A DNA stretch of 64,000 nt. Source: Aquibium microcysteis (GTDB lineage: Bacteria > Pseudomonadota > Alphaproteobacteria > Rhizobiales > Rhizobiaceae). The translations under genes and the position numbers were made by a program. This document shows, piece after piece, positions 55,067 through 63,687 of this stretch. The DNA lies in NCBI RefSeq assembly GCF_014495845.1, contig NZ_CP061080.1:3337001-3401000 (forward strand), given 5' to 3'. The notes below the pieces were generated by a model that saw only the letters and a program-made list of their open reading frames with translations, was not told where the DNA came from and ran no database searches. The stretch's first letter is position 1; every line of letters begins with the position of its first letter.

Positions 55067-55441
55067 ATGCAGCCCGTCAGTCTCTTCGAACTCGCCACGC
55101 ACCAGGCGCGATGGCTGTCGGTTCGCCAGGCGGCCGTCGCCGGCAACGTCGCCAACATCAACACGCCCGGCTACCGGGCCGTGGACGTCCAGCCGTTTCA
55201 GGATCTGCTGGCTGACCGGACGCTGACGGTCGCCTCCACCCAACCCGGCCACATCGCCTTCGGCGGCGCCAGCGGCGACTTCGGCCTCTCCGAGGACGAC
55301 TCGCCGGTCGTCTCCACGTCCGGAAATTCGGTGTCCGTCGAGGAAGAACTGGTCAAGGCCGGCGAGGTCCGCCGCGGCGTCGAGCTCAACACGGCGATCG
55401 TCAAGGCTTTCCACCGCATGGTCATGCTGGCGTCGAGGTAA
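55067..55441 (+). CDS. flgB: flagellar proximal rod protein FlgB
   Basis: A 124-residue rod protein. [20 protein letters not shown] and [15 protein letters not shown] give the N-terminal rod signature, and [13 protein letters not shown] is the C-terminal helix. Length matches the family (about 115-140 aa). AGGGGAAACAGG before ATG 55067 may supply the ribosome site. It is followed two bases later by flgC. Confidence 0.93.
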   Translation: MQPVSLFELATHQARWLSVRQAAVAGNVANINTPGYRAVDVQPFQDLLADRTLTVASTQPGHIAFGGASGDFGLSEDDSPVVSTSGNSVSVEEELVKAGEVRRGVELNTAIVKAFHRMVMLASR

Positions 55442-55443
55442 GG

Positions 55444-55866
55444 ATGACGATCGATCCGCTCACCCTGTCGGTCGGCGTCGCCGCCTCGGGCCTCAAGGCT
55501 CAGTCGGAGCGCATCCGCGTCGTCTCGGAAAACCTCGCCAACGCGCAGTCCACCGGCCGGACGCCGGGCTCCGATCCCTACCAGCGCAAGACCGTATCCT
55601 TCGCCTCGGCGCTCGATGCCGACAGCGGCGGAGCCTATGTCCGCATCCAGGCGGTGGACGTCGACGCCTCCGAGTTTCCCGTCGAGTACGACCCCACCCA
55701 TCAGGCCGCCGACGAGAACGGCTTCGTCAAGCTGCCCAACGTCAACGTGCTGATCGAGATGGCCGACATGACCGAGGCCAATCGCTCCTACGAGGCCAAC
55801 CTCCAGGTGATCCGCCAGGCGCGCGAGCTCATCTCCATGACCATCGATCTGATGAGGGCGCAGTGA
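55444..55866 (+). CDS. flgC: flagellar proximal rod protein FlgC
   Basis: A 140-residue rod protein. [20 protein letters not shown] (about residues 11-30) is the N-terminal motif. [20 protein letters not shown] and the terminal helix ending [15 protein letters not shown] are typical of FlgC. Its stop overlaps the fliE start. Confidence 0.94.
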   Translation: MTIDPLTLSVGVAASGLKAQSERIRVVSENLANAQSTGRTPGSDPYQRKTVSFASALDADSGGAYVRIQAVDVDASEFPVEYDPTHQAADENGFVKLPNVNVLIEMADMTEANRSYEANLQVIRQARELISMTIDLMRAQ

Positions 55867-56183
55867 TGATCGGCGGACTCGGAGCTCTCGACGCCCTCTC
55901 GGGCAGCATGCGCCTCGGCGGCGTGTCCGGCCCGCTCACCCCGGTCGCGCCCTCCGTTTCGACGAGCGATTTCGCCAGCGCGGTGGCGGAGGCGGCCAGC
56001 CGCACCATCCACACGCTCGGCCAGGCCGAGACCGTCTCCATGACGGCGCTCGAGGGCGGGAACGTCCAGACCCGCGAGGTCGTCGACGCGGTGATGAGCG
56101 CCGAGCAGACCCTGCAGGCCGCGATCTCGATCCGCGACAAGATCGTCACCGCCTATCTCGAAGTCAGCCGTATGGCGATCTGA
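55866..56183 (+). CDS. fliE: flagellar hook-basal body complex protein FliE
   Basis: A 105-residue protein joining the MS ring to the rod. [20 protein letters not shown] and [12 protein letters not shown] form the conserved C-terminal helices. The ATG at 55866 shares its A with the flgC stop (TGATG); a GTG at 55863 is possible. The N-terminal half is low in similarity, as is usual for the family. Confidence 0.92.
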   Translation: MIGGLGALDALSGSMRLGGVSGPLTPVAPSVSTSDFASAVAEAASRTIHTLGQAETVSMTALEGGNVQTREVVDAVMSAEQTLQAAISIRDKIVTAYLEVSRMAI

Positions 56184-56194
56184 GGACCAGGATC

Positions 56195-56983
56195 ATGAAA
56201 GCTCTCGCCATCGCCGCGACCGGCATGAACGCCCAGCAGCTGAACCTGGAAGTCATCGCCAACAACATCGCCAACATCAACACCACGGGCTTCAAGCGCG
56301 CGCGTGCCGAATTCTCCGATCTGCTCTACCAGACCGAGCGGCTCCAGGGCGTGCCCAACCGCGCCGACCAGAGCATCGTCCCGGAGGGCGCCAACATCGG
56401 CCTCGGCGTCAAGACGTCCGCCGTCCGCAACGTCCATCTGCAGGGCGCCCTCGCCGCCACCGGCAACCGTTTCGACCTGGCGCTGACGGGGCCGGGATGG
56501 TTTCAGGTGCAGGGGGCCGACGGCACCACGCTCTACAGCCGCTCCGGCGCCTTCAACACCAATGCTGCGGGCGAACTGGTCACCATCGACGGCTTCAACG
56601 TCATTCCGGCGATCGTCGTCCCGGCGGAGACGGTGGAAGTCATCGTCAACAAGTCCGGCCAGGTCTTCGCCCGCATCGACGGCCAGGCGGCCCTGCAGGA
56701 CCTCGGCCAGCTGACGCTGGCGACCTTCGCCAACGAGGCCGGCCTCTCGCCCATGGGCGACAATCTGTTCCGGGAGACGGAAGCCTCGGGTGCAGCGACC
56801 GTCGGCGTTCCAGGTGACCCCGGCTATGCCACGATCGAGCAGGGTTACCTCGAGAGCTCGAACGTCGACCCGGTCAAGGAGATCACCGAACTGATCTCCG
56901 CCCAGCGCGCCTACGAGATGAATTCGAAGGTGATCAAGGCCGCCGACGAAATGGCGTCGGTCGTCTCGCAGAGCATCCGGTAG
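56195..56983 (+). CDS. flgG: flagellar distal rod protein FlgG
   Basis: A 262-residue distal rod protein. [20 protein letters not shown] (about residues 18-37) is the signature, and [20 protein letters not shown] and [20 protein letters not shown] are FlgG-specific. Length is the standard 262 aa. It starts 11 bases after fliE in the same operon. Confidence 0.96.
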   Translation: MKALAIAATGMNAQQLNLEVIANNIANINTTGFKRARAEFSDLLYQTERLQGVPNRADQSIVPEGANIGLGVKTSAVRNVHLQGALAATGNRFDLALTGPGWFQVQGADGTTLYSRSGAFNTNAAGELVTIDGFNVIPAIVVPAETVEVIVNKSGQVFARIDGQAALQDLGQLTLATFANEAGLSPMGDNLFRETEASGAATVGVPGDPGYATIEQGYLESSNVDPVKEITELISAQRAYEMNSKVIKAADEMASVVSQSIR

Positions 56984-56989
56984 GCCCCC

Positions 56990-57457
56990 ATGTCGAGACC
57001 GCTCCGCACGATGGTCCTGGTGGCTGCCGCGACGCTGCTTGCCGCCGCCCCTCATGGCCCGGCGATGGCCACAGACACGGCGGTCATCCCCAAGCGCGTC
57101 ATCTATCCCGGCGAGACCATCGACGCGGGCGCTCTTTCGGAGGTTCCTGTCCGCAATCCTGCGCGCATCACCACCGAGATCGCCTATCTGGCCGAAGACA
57201 TCGATGGCAAGGTCGCCAAGCGCACCCTGCTGCCGGGCCGCTTCATTCCGCTGAGTTCCGTACGCGAGGCCTATGTCGTGGAGGCCGGTTCTCCGGTCGA
57301 AGTCAACTTCATCCAGAACGGCCTGCAGATCACGACCATGGCCATACCCCTCCAGCCGGGTTCGATCGGCGACATGATCCGCGTGCGCAACGCCGACAGC
57401 GGGGCGGTGTTCAGCGGCATCGTGCTGGCCGACGGCACCCTGCGGGTAGGCAACTGA
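56990..57457 (+). CDS. flgA: flagella basal body P-ring formation protein FlgA
   Basis: A 155-residue secreted chaperone for the P ring. The signal peptide is MVLVAAATLLAAAPHGPAMA (about residues 5-24). The SAF-like domain includes VIYPGETIDAGAL and TLLPGRFIPLSSVREAYVVE, and the end VFSGIVLADGTLRVGN is typical. It is shorter than enterobacterial FlgA (219 aa), as in other rhizobia. Its stop overlaps flgI by one base. Confidence 0.92.
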   Translation: MSRPLRTMVLVAAATLLAAAPHGPAMATDTAVIPKRVIYPGETIDAGALSEVPVRNPARITTEIAYLAEDIDGKVAKRTLLPGRFIPLSSVREAYVVEAGSPVEVNFIQNGLQITTMAIPLQPGSIGDMIRVRNADSGAVFSGIVLADGTLRVGN

Positions 57458-58677
57458 TGCTGCGCTTTCTTGCACTGCGCATCTTCCTGGCGCTCGGCCT
57501 TTCCGCTGCGCCCGCGCTCGCTGCCGACTTCCCGCCCCGGCCGGCGGGTCCAGGCCAGACAGGCGCCGGCCAGGACGTCAACTATCGTATCGAGATCGCG
57601 GCCGGACCCTCGACCTTGCCGACGGTGGTCGGCCCCGTCTCCCGGGTCAAGGACATCGCGACCATCCAGACCGCGCGCGACAACCAGCTGATCGGTTACG
57701 GCCTGGTGATCGGCCTCCAGGGCAGCGGCGACGGACTGCGCAACTCGCCCTTCACGGAGCAGTCGATCCGCGCGATGCTGCAGAATCTCGGCATCGCGAT
57801 GGAGGGCGGTCAGGCACGCGCCCGCAACGTCGCGGCGGTGATCGTCACCGCCACGCTCCCGCCCTTCGTCCAGTCGGGCGCCCGCATCGACGTCAGCGTC
57901 TCCTCGCTCGGCGATGCGACCTCGCTGCAGGGCGGAACGCTGGTCATGACGCCGCTGCGCGCGCCGGACGGCGACATCTACGCCGTCGCCCAGGGACCCG
58001 TCTTCATCTCCGGCTTCAGCGCCCAGGGCGAGGCCGAAAGCCTGACCAGGGGCGTCCCGACCGCCGGCCGCATCCCCAACGGCGCCATCGTGGAACGCCA
58101 GATCGAGGCGCGCTTCAACGACGACGGCGTGCTCACCCTCCAGCTCCGCAATCCCGATTTCTCGACCGCGATCCGCGTCACGGACGTCATCAACGAATAC
58201 ACGGCGAGCCGCTTCGGCAATCGAACCGCGAGCGAGCAGGATTCGCGCACCATTCTGGTGAAGCGCCCGGCCAACGTCACCGCCGCCCGCTTCGTGGCCG
58301 AGATCGAGAACCTGCTGGTGGCCACCGACACGCCGGCCAAGGTCGTCGTCGACGAGCGGACGGGCACCATCGTCATCGGCCAGGACGTCAAGATCTCTCA
58401 GGTCGCGGTCAGCTACGGCCAGCTCACGGTCCGCATCACCGAGCAGCCGCGCGTCGTCCAGCCCGCCCCCTTCTCGCGCGGCGAGACGGCCGAGGAGCCG
58501 TCGACGGTCATCGAGGCCGACCAGGGCGGCGGCCAGGTGGCCATGCTCGACGGCCCCGACCTGCAGACGCTGGTGGCCGGCCTCAACCGCATCGGCGTGA
58601 AGCCGGACGGCATCATCGCCATCCTGCAGGGCATCAAGTCGGCCGGCGCGCTGCAGGCCGACCTCGTGTTCCAGTGA
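57457..58677 (+). CDS. flgI: flagellar P-ring protein FlgI
   Basis: A 406-residue Sec-exported P-ring protein. The signal peptide is LALRIFLALGLSAAPALAAD. VSRVKDIATIQTARDNQLIG and YGLVIGLQGSGDGLRNSPFT are the family-defining segments. The C-terminus NRIGVKPDGIIAILQGIKSA is intact. The size is usual for FlgI (about 370-400 aa). Only 11 bases separate it from motE. Confidence 0.95.
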   Translation: MLRFLALRIFLALGLSAAPALAADFPPRPAGPGQTGAGQDVNYRIEIAAGPSTLPTVVGPVSRVKDIATIQTARDNQLIGYGLVIGLQGSGDGLRNSPFTEQSIRAMLQNLGIAMEGGQARARNVAAVIVTATLPPFVQSGARIDVSVSSLGDATSLQGGTLVMTPLRAPDGDIYAVAQGPVFISGFSAQGEAESLTRGVPTAGRIPNGAIVERQIEARFNDDGVLTLQLRNPDFSTAIRVTDVINEYTASRFGNRTASEQDSRTILVKRPANVTAARFVAEIENLLVATDTPAKVVVDERTGTIVIGQDVKISQVAVSYGQLTVRITEQPRVVQPAPFSRGETAEEPSTVIEADQGGGQVAMLDGPDLQTLVAGLNRIGVKPDGIIAILQGIKSAGALQADLVFQ

Positions 58678-58688
58678 CGGAGGCCGCG

Positions 58689-59219
58689 ATGACGCGTCGA
58701 ACCCGCTGGTTCAGGTCCGCCGCCACCTTCCTCGTCGGCGCGTCGACGGCGGCCGGGATCGGCCTGGCCGCACTGGCCGCGACCGGCACGCTGGCCGCCG
58801 CGCAGAACCTTCCGGGTCAGGTCACCGACGAGATCCGGGAGTTCTGCGCCAACATCGTCGACGCCGCGCGCGACCGCCGCTACGCGGTGCAGACCCGCGA
58901 GCTCGAGAAGCTGCGCCAGGAGATCGACGAGCGCATCGCCGCTCTGGAGGCCAAGCGGGCGGAGTACGAGGACTGGCTGGCACGCCGCGACGAGGTGATC
59001 AACCGCGCCGAGGACAGCGTCGTCGGCATCTATTCGCGCATGCGGCCGGACGCCGCCGCCGAGCGCATGTCGCAGCTCGACGAGAACCTCGCCGCCGCGA
59101 TCCTGCTCAAGCTCAATTCCCGCCAGGCCGGCATCATCCTGAACGAGATGGACAGCAAGTCCGCCGCGCGCCTCACCAGCATCATCGCCGACGTCGCCAA
59201 ATCCGAGGATCCGACATGA
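58689..59219 (+). CDS. motE: MotE, chaperone for the periplasmic motility protein MotC
   Basis: A 176-residue secreted protein. ATG 58689 follows CGGAGG with five bases of spacing; an upstream GTG at 58674 overlaps flgI but has no ribosome site. A signal segment (about residues 10-38) precedes a coiled-coil region (RELEKLRQEIDERIAALEAK, about 75-115). A MgtE-N-like C-terminal helix bundle follows (ILLKLNSRQAGIILNEMDSK). MotE is specific to rhizobia-like flagella and stabilises MotC. Confidence 0.85.
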   Translation: MTRRTRWFRSAATFLVGASTAAGIGLAALAATGTLAAAQNLPGQVTDEIREFCANIVDAARDRRYAVQTRELEKLRQEIDERIAALEAKRAEYEDWLARRDEVINRAEDSVVGIYSRMRPDAAAERMSQLDENLAAAILLKLNSRQAGIILNEMDSKSAARLTSIIADVAKSEDPT

Positions 59220-59920
59220 AGCCTTCGCCCGTCATCGTGCTCGCCTGCCTGGCGCTCGGCGGCTGTGCCGGCGAACTGAAGGAGATCGGTCGAGCGCCCG
59301 CCCTCTCGCCGGTCGGTTCGGGCCTCGAGCCCGCCGCCGTGACCGCACATGCCTATCCCGAGCCGCCCGAGCGGCCGGTCAAGCGCTTCTCCCTCTGGAA
59401 CGACGAGCAGAGCCAGCTCTTCAAGGACGCCCGCGCGCTCTCGGTCGGCGACATCATGACGGTGAACATCTCGATCAACGACAAGGCGACGCTCAACAAC
59501 GAGTCGGACCGCTCGCGCACCACCACCCGCAAGTTCGGCGTCAAGGGCGCCTACGAATGGGACGGCATCGGAACGGGCGGGTCGAGCGATCTCGACCTGT
59601 CCTCGCGGTCCAACAGCACCGGTTCCGGCGCCACCGCGCGGTCGGAGAACATCCGTCTGCAGGTCGCCGCCGTCGTCACCGACGTCCTGCCCAACGGCAA
59701 TCTCGTCATCCGCGGCTCGCAGGAGGTGCGCGTCAACTACGAGATGCGCATCCTCACCATCGCCGGCATCGTGCGCCCGGCCGACATCGGCGCGCAGAAT
59801 TCGATCAACTACGAACGCATCGCCGAGGCCCGCATCTCCTATGGCGGACGCGGCCGCATCACCGAGGTCCAGCAGCCGCCGATCGGCCAGCAGATCGTCG
59901 ACCTCGTCTCGCCGTTCTGA
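59216..59920 (+). CDS. flgH: flagellar L-ring lipoprotein FlgH
   Basis: A 234-residue outer-membrane L-ring protein. The lipobox LALGGCAG places the acylated cysteine at about residue 19. SLWNDEQSQLFKDARALSVG and DIMTVNISINDKATLNNESD are characteristic. The C-terminus SYGGRGRITEVQQPPIGQQI is conserved. It overlaps motE by four bases. Confidence 0.95.
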   Translation: MKPSPVIVLACLALGGCAGELKEIGRAPALSPVGSGLEPAAVTAHAYPEPPERPVKRFSLWNDEQSQLFKDARALSVGDIMTVNISINDKATLNNESDRSRTTTRKFGVKGAYEWDGIGTGGSSDLDLSSRSNSTGSGATARSENIRLQVAAVVTDVLPNGNLVIRGSQEVRVNYEMRILTIAGIVRPADIGAQNSINYERIAEARISYGGRGRITEVQQPPIGQQIVDLVSPF

Positions 59921-59934
59921 GGAGCACGATCCCG

Positions 59935-60510
59935 ATGGCCGCCGAAGCGACCGACAGCACGGCCAGGAAGGGCCCTTCGACGATCATCCAGCTCGTCGTC
60001 CTTCTCGTGCTGACGATCGCGGCGGCGGGCGGGGGCTGGTTCTCGGGAATGCAGCTGAAATCGGGCAGCGAGGGCGAGGAGCCGGCCGAGACAGTCAAGA
60101 TCCAGGTCGACCCCGTCCCGGGTTCCCCCGAGGCGGAGGAAGCGGCCGCCGCCCATGGCGGCGGACATGCGGAAGAAGGCGCGCCCGACGACGTGGCCCG
60201 CGACGAGAACGGCAACATCATCCTGATCCCGCGTCTCGTGCCCCTGGAGCCCGTGACCACCAACCTTGCAGCACCGCGCGACATATGGGTGCGCATGGAA
60301 CTCGCCATCGTCTTCTCTGCACCGCCCCCGCCGCAGCTGGTGCGCACGATCCACGAGGACATCCTCGCCTACATGCGCACGGTTACGCTGCAGCAGGTCC
60401 AGGGCGCGAGCGGCTTCCGCCACCTCAAGACCGACCTCGAGGAACGGGCGCGGATCCGTAGCGACGGGCTCGCCACCCAGCTCATGATCAGGACATTGCT
60501 GTTCGAATGA
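59935..60510 (+). CDS. fliL: flagellar basal body-associated protein FliL
   Basis: A 191-residue single-pass inner-membrane protein near the stator. The TM helix is IIQLVVLLVLTIAAAGGGWF (about residues 17-36). A His/Ala/Glu-rich linker (EAAAAHGGGHAEEGAPDD, about 70-87) precedes the FliL domain, which includes WVRMELAIVFSAPPPPQLVR and ends with GLATQLMIRTLLFE. The linker is longer than in enterobacterial FliL (154 aa). GGAG lies before ATG 59935. It overlaps fliP by four bases. Confidence 0.9.
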   Translation: MAAEATDSTARKGPSTIIQLVVLLVLTIAAAGGGWFSGMQLKSGSEGEEPAETVKIQVDPVPGSPEAEEAAAAHGGGHAEEGAPDDVARDENGNIILIPRLVPLEPVTTNLAAPRDIWVRMELAIVFSAPPPPQLVRTIHEDILAYMRTVTLQQVQGASGFRHLKTDLEERARIRSDGLATQLMIRTLLFE

Positions 60511-61244
60511 GACGGCTCGCCCTCGCCCTTGCGGTGCTTGCCGCATCCGTCGCCGCGGCCCGGGCCCAGCAGCTCGGCCTCGGTCCCCTTGGCGAGCAGC
60601 TGACGGGTGAGACGATCGGCTACGTCATCCAGCTCGTCGGTCTCCTGACGGTGCTGTCGATCGCGCCCGGACTGCTCATCATGGTGACGAGTTTCACGCG
60701 CTTCATCATCGCCTTCTCGATCCTGCGCGCCGGCATCGGCCTGCAGACCACCCCTGCCAACCTCATCCTGATCAGCCTTGCCCTGTTCATGACCTTCTAC
60801 GTCATGGCGCCGACCTTCGATCAGGCCTGGAACAACGGCGTCAGGCCGCTGATCGCCGACGAGATCACCGAGGAGGAGGCGCTGCAGCGGATCACCGATC
60901 CCTTCCGGACCTTCATGCTGAACAACGTCCGCGAAGAGGACTTCAACCTCTTCGCCGACCTCGCCCGCGAACGCGGCCAGACGGTCGTGACGGGAGATCA
61001 GGTCGACCTGCGCATCCTCGTTCCCGCCTTCATGATTTCGGAGATCAGGCGCGGCTTCGAGATCGGCTTCCTGATCGTGCTGCCGTTCCTCGTCATCGAC
61101 CTCGTCGTCGCCACGGTGACGATGGCCATGGGCATGATGATGCTCCCGCCGACGGTGATCTCGCTGCCCTTCAAGATCCTGTTCTTCGTCCTGATCGACG
61201 GCTGGAACCTGCTCGTGGGATCCCTGGTGCGGTCCTTCAACTGA
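60507..61244 (+). CDS. fliP: flagellar type III export protein FliP
   Basis: A 245-residue export-gate protein. A signal-like N-terminus (LALALAVLAASVAAARAQQL) is cleaved in the family. GLLIMVTSFTRFIIAFSILR and the end MMLPPTVISLPFKILFFVLI are hallmark stretches. Four TM helices flank a periplasmic loop. It forms the inner-membrane export gate with FliQ and FliR. It ends the rightward structural operon, and a 208-bp gap with flagellin control elements follows. Confidence 0.96.
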   Translation: MRRLALALAVLAASVAAARAQQLGLGPLGEQLTGETIGYVIQLVGLLTVLSIAPGLLIMVTSFTRFIIAFSILRAGIGLQTTPANLILISLALFMTFYVMAPTFDQAWNNGVRPLIADEITEEEALQRITDPFRTFMLNNVREEDFNLFADLARERGQTVVTGDQVDLRILVPAFMISEIRRGFEIGFLIVLPFLVIDLVVATVTMAMGMMMLPPTVISLPFKILFFVLIDGWNLLVGSLVRSFN

Positions 61245-61371
61245 AGGTCGAATTAACCTCTCGTTAACACCTTTTTTCGAATCCGGGCCGCGAGTTATCG
61301 GTTTGGTAAATTTTCCCTGCCAGAACATGATTAACAGAGCGGGCCGGCAGGCGAGAGAGAGCCACACCGGA

Positions 61372-61414
61372 AGGCATGACGCCGTGCCGCTCTACCGGTA
61401 GAGTCCGGTATGTC
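61372..61414 (+). promoter_or_regulatory. conserved flagellin leader element, copy 1, with stem-loop
   Basis: This 43-base block is 36/43 identical to 62522-62564 before the second flagellin. It contains TACCGG (61393-61398) and CCGGTA (61405-61410), a 6-bp stem around a 6-base loop. The stem bases are identical in both copies, while the loops differ. It lies about 40 bases before the flagellin ATG and is probably in the 5' UTR. Confidence 0.65.
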
Positions 61415-61447
61415 CCTGTTTTTGTTGCGTTTGTGAGTAGGGGACAT
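61410..61447 (+). promoter_or_regulatory. potential Shine-Dalgarno-sequestering pairing in the first flagellin leader
   Basis: ATGTCCC (61410-61416) is complementary to GGGACAT (61441-61447). The latter contains most of the ribosome site AGGGGA that precedes ATG 61453. Pairing would mask translation initiation, a layout compatible with FlbT-type control of flagellin mRNA. Confidence 0.5.
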
Positions 61448-61452
61448 TTCCC

Positions 61453-62418
61453 ATGGCGAGTAGTATTCTGACCAACGCGTCGGCGATGACGGCGCTCAAA
61501 TCCCTCAATATGACGAACAAGGCGCTGGAGACGACGCAGACCCGGATCTCGACCGGGTTCAGGGTCGGCGAAGCCAGCGACAACGCCGCCTACTGGTCGA
61601 TCGCAACGACGATGCGCTCGGACAACAAGGCTCTTTCCACGGTGCAGGACGCTCTCGGCCTCGGCATGGCCAAGGTCGACACGGCCTACACCGGCATGAA
61701 TGCGTCGATCGAAGTGGTCGACGAGATCAAGACCAAGCTCGTCGCCGCGCGTGAGCCCGGCGTCGATCAGGACAAGATCAACAAGGAGATCACCGCGCTC
61801 AAGGAGCAGCTGAAGTCGATCACGTCGTCGGCCTCGTTCTCCGGCGAGAACTGGCTCGCCAACGACGGCGCCACGGGCACGAAGTCGATCGTCGGTGCCT
61901 TCACCCGCGACGCGGCCGGCTTCGTGTCGATCGGGACGCTGGACATCGACGTCGATGCGATCACCCTGACCTCGTCCGACGATGCCGCCAACGGCATCCT
62001 CACGAAGGACATCGACGCCGATGCCCTTCAGGCCACGCCCACCGGCACGGCTGAGAACTACTTCCTTCTCGACATCGGCTCGACGACTGCGGCGACCGGC
62101 ACGGAGATCACACTCACCGGCACGAACAGCGTTGACGAGATCTCCTCGATGGTGCGGGCGGTGGATTCGATCCTCACCCAGCTGACCGATGCTGCTGCCG
62201 ATCTCGGCGCCACCAAGAAGCGCATCGACATGCAGAACACCTTCGTCACCAACCTCATGGACACGATCGACAAGGGCGTCGGTGGCCTCGTCGATGCGGA
62301 CATGACCGAGGAATCGACCCGCCTGCAGGCGCTCCAGGTGCAGCAGCAGCTGGGAATCCAGTCGCTGTCGATCGCCAACGGCAACTCGCAGCAGATCCTG
62401 TCGCTGTTCCGCGGTTAG
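61453..62418 (+). CDS. fla: flagellin, first copy
   Basis: A 321-residue flagellin. The conserved N-terminal D0/D1 helices contain AMTALKSLNMTNKALETTQT and RISTGFRVGEASDNAAYWSI. The C-terminal helix is LQALQVQQQLGIQSLSIANG. The variable centre (about residues 165-225) includes DIDVDAITLTSSDDAANGIL and TGTEITLTGTNSVDE. It is exported through the flagellar type III system. Length and absence of cysteine fit short rhizobial flagellins. It has a close paralogue 174 bases downstream with a shared leader. Confidence 0.96.
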   Translation: MASSILTNASAMTALKSLNMTNKALETTQTRISTGFRVGEASDNAAYWSIATTMRSDNKALSTVQDALGLGMAKVDTAYTGMNASIEVVDEIKTKLVAAREPGVDQDKINKEITALKEQLKSITSSASFSGENWLANDGATGTKSIVGAFTRDAAGFVSIGTLDIDVDAITLTSSDDAANGILTKDIDADALQATPTGTAENYFLLDIGSTTAATGTEITLTGTNSVDEISSMVRAVDSILTQLTDAAADLGATKKRIDMQNTFVTNLMDTIDKGVGGLVDADMTEESTRLQALQVQQQLGIQSLSIANGNSQQILSLFRG

Positions 62419-62449
62419 AACTTTCTTAACTAAGCGACTTAACTGGAAA

Positions 62450-62483
62450 ACAATGTCCCGGCTGTACAAGGCTGGGACATTGT
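62450..62483 (+). terminator. perfect 10-bp hairpin after the first flagellin gene
   Basis: ACAATGTCCC (62450-62459) pairs perfectly with GGGACATTGT (62474-62483) across a 14-base loop. No U-tract follows, so it may protect the flagellin mRNA 3' end or act with Rho. It repeats the ATGTCCC / GGGACAT pair of the upstream leader. Confidence 0.55.
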
Positions 62484-62521
62484 CGTTCAGGACGGATCGC
62501 TGCCCCGCTGGGGTTCCCGAT

Positions 62522-62564
62522 AGGCATGACGCCGAGCCGTCTTACCGGTCCAGCCCGGTATGTC
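62522..62564 (+). promoter_or_regulatory. conserved flagellin leader element, copy 2, with stem-loop
   Basis: The counterpart of 61372-61414. TACCGG (62543-62548) and CCGGTA (62555-62560) form the same stem around TCCAGC. TGTC at its end can pair with GACA of the ribosome site AGGGGACA before ATG 62593, a weaker version of the pairing in copy 1. Confidence 0.62.
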
Positions 62565-62592
62565 GTGTACAAGCGTACGTAAGGGGACACCC

Positions 62593-63552
62593 ATGTCGAG
62601 CATCAATACCAACGTTCAGGCCATGACGGCCCTGAAGTCTCTGAACATGACGAACAAGGCGCTGGAGTCGACGCAGACCCGTATTTCGACCGGCTTCAAG
62701 GTCGGCGAAGCCAGCGACAACGCCGCCTACTGGTCGATCGCCACGACCATGCGGTCCGACAACAAGGCACTCGGCACCGTCAAGGACGCGCTGGGCCTCG
62801 GCCAGGCCAAGATCGACACGGCCTACACCGGCATGAACGCGGCGATCGACGTCGTCGACGAGATCAAGACCAAGCTCGTCGCCGCCAGCGAGCCGGGCGT
62901 CGACCAGTCGAAGATCAACAAGGAAATCACCGCACTCAAGGACCAGCTGGTCTCCATCACGACGTCGGCCTCCTTCTCGGGCGAGAACTGGCTGGCCAAC
63001 GACGGCGCCACCGGCACGAAGTCGATCGTCGGCTCCTTCACCCGCGACGCCTCCGGCAACGTCTCGATCGGCACGCTCGACGTCGACGTCGACGCCGTCA
63101 CGCTGACCTCGTCCGACGACGCGGCCAACGGCATCCTGACCAAGGACATCGATGCCGACGCCCTGCTCGCCACGCCGACCGGCACGGCCGAGAACTACTT
63201 CCTCCTCGACACGGGCTCGACGACGGCTGCCACCGGCACCGAGATCTCCCTGTCCGGCACGAACTCCAAGGAAGAGATCGGCGCGATGGTTCGTGCCGTC
63301 GACTCGATCCTGACCCAGATGACGGACGCCGCCGCGGATCTCGGCGCCGCCAAGAAGCGCGTCAGCCTCCAGAACGAGTTCGTCACCAACCTGTCCGACA
63401 CGATCAGCAAGGGTATCGGTACTCTCGTCGATGCCGACATGACCCAGGAATCGACCCGCCTGCAGGCGCTCCAGGTTCAGCAGCAGCTGGGCATCCAGGC
63501 GCTGTCGATCGCCAACGGCAACTCGCAGACCATCCTGTCGCTCTTCCGCTAA
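62593..63552 (+). CDS. fla: flagellin, second copy
   Basis: A 319-residue flagellin highly similar to the preceding one over its whole length. It differs by scattered substitutions, mostly in the central region and near the ends (N-terminus SSINTNVQAMTALKSLNMTN). D0/D1 motifs RISTGFKVGEASDNAAYWSI and LQALQVQQQLGIQALSIANG are intact. AAGGGGACA precedes the ATG at 62593. Tandem flagellin genes are usual in rhizobia, where the filament is a mixture of a main and secondary flagellins. Which copy is dominant cannot be told here. Confidence 0.96.
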   Translation: MSSINTNVQAMTALKSLNMTNKALESTQTRISTGFKVGEASDNAAYWSIATTMRSDNKALGTVKDALGLGQAKIDTAYTGMNAAIDVVDEIKTKLVAASEPGVDQSKINKEITALKDQLVSITTSASFSGENWLANDGATGTKSIVGSFTRDASGNVSIGTLDVDVDAVTLTSSDDAANGILTKDIDADALLATPTGTAENYFLLDTGSTTAATGTEISLSGTNSKEEIGAMVRAVDSILTQMTDAAADLGAAKKRVSLQNEFVTNLSDTISKGIGTLVDADMTQESTRLQALQVQQQLGIQALSIANGNSQTILSLFR

Positions 63553-63594
63553 GGATTTCGGCGCCGACCGGGCAACCGGGCGACGCACCTCCAG

Positions 63595-63634
63595 TCGGGT
63601 CGCCGCGTCCGCGCGGCGGCCCGATTTCATTTTC
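63595..63634 (+). terminator. Rho-independent terminator after the flagellin genes
   Basis: TCGGGTCGCCGCG (63595-63607) pairs with CGCGGCGGCCCGA (63612-63624) around a 4-base loop; one pair is a G-U wobble. TTTCATTTT follows, an adequate U-rich tail. It separates the flagellins from fliF. Confidence 0.8.
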
Positions 63635-63687
63635 GCACAAGCTTCGGCGTCTAGGTTCGGAATCCTGCAAGTCGGGAACCGTCGCCT

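Noticed and set aside
61255..61277. TTAAC-CTCTC-GTTAA followed by six T residues after fliP, considered as a terminator
   Set aside because: The stem is only five AT-rich pairs and three bases separate it from the T-run, so it would be unstable. It may belong to the flagellin promoter region instead, but no promoter could be fixed.
61453..63552. Tandem flagellins considered as an assembly duplication
   Set aside because: The copies differ by many substitutions, with different flanks and loops, so they are true diverged paralogues.
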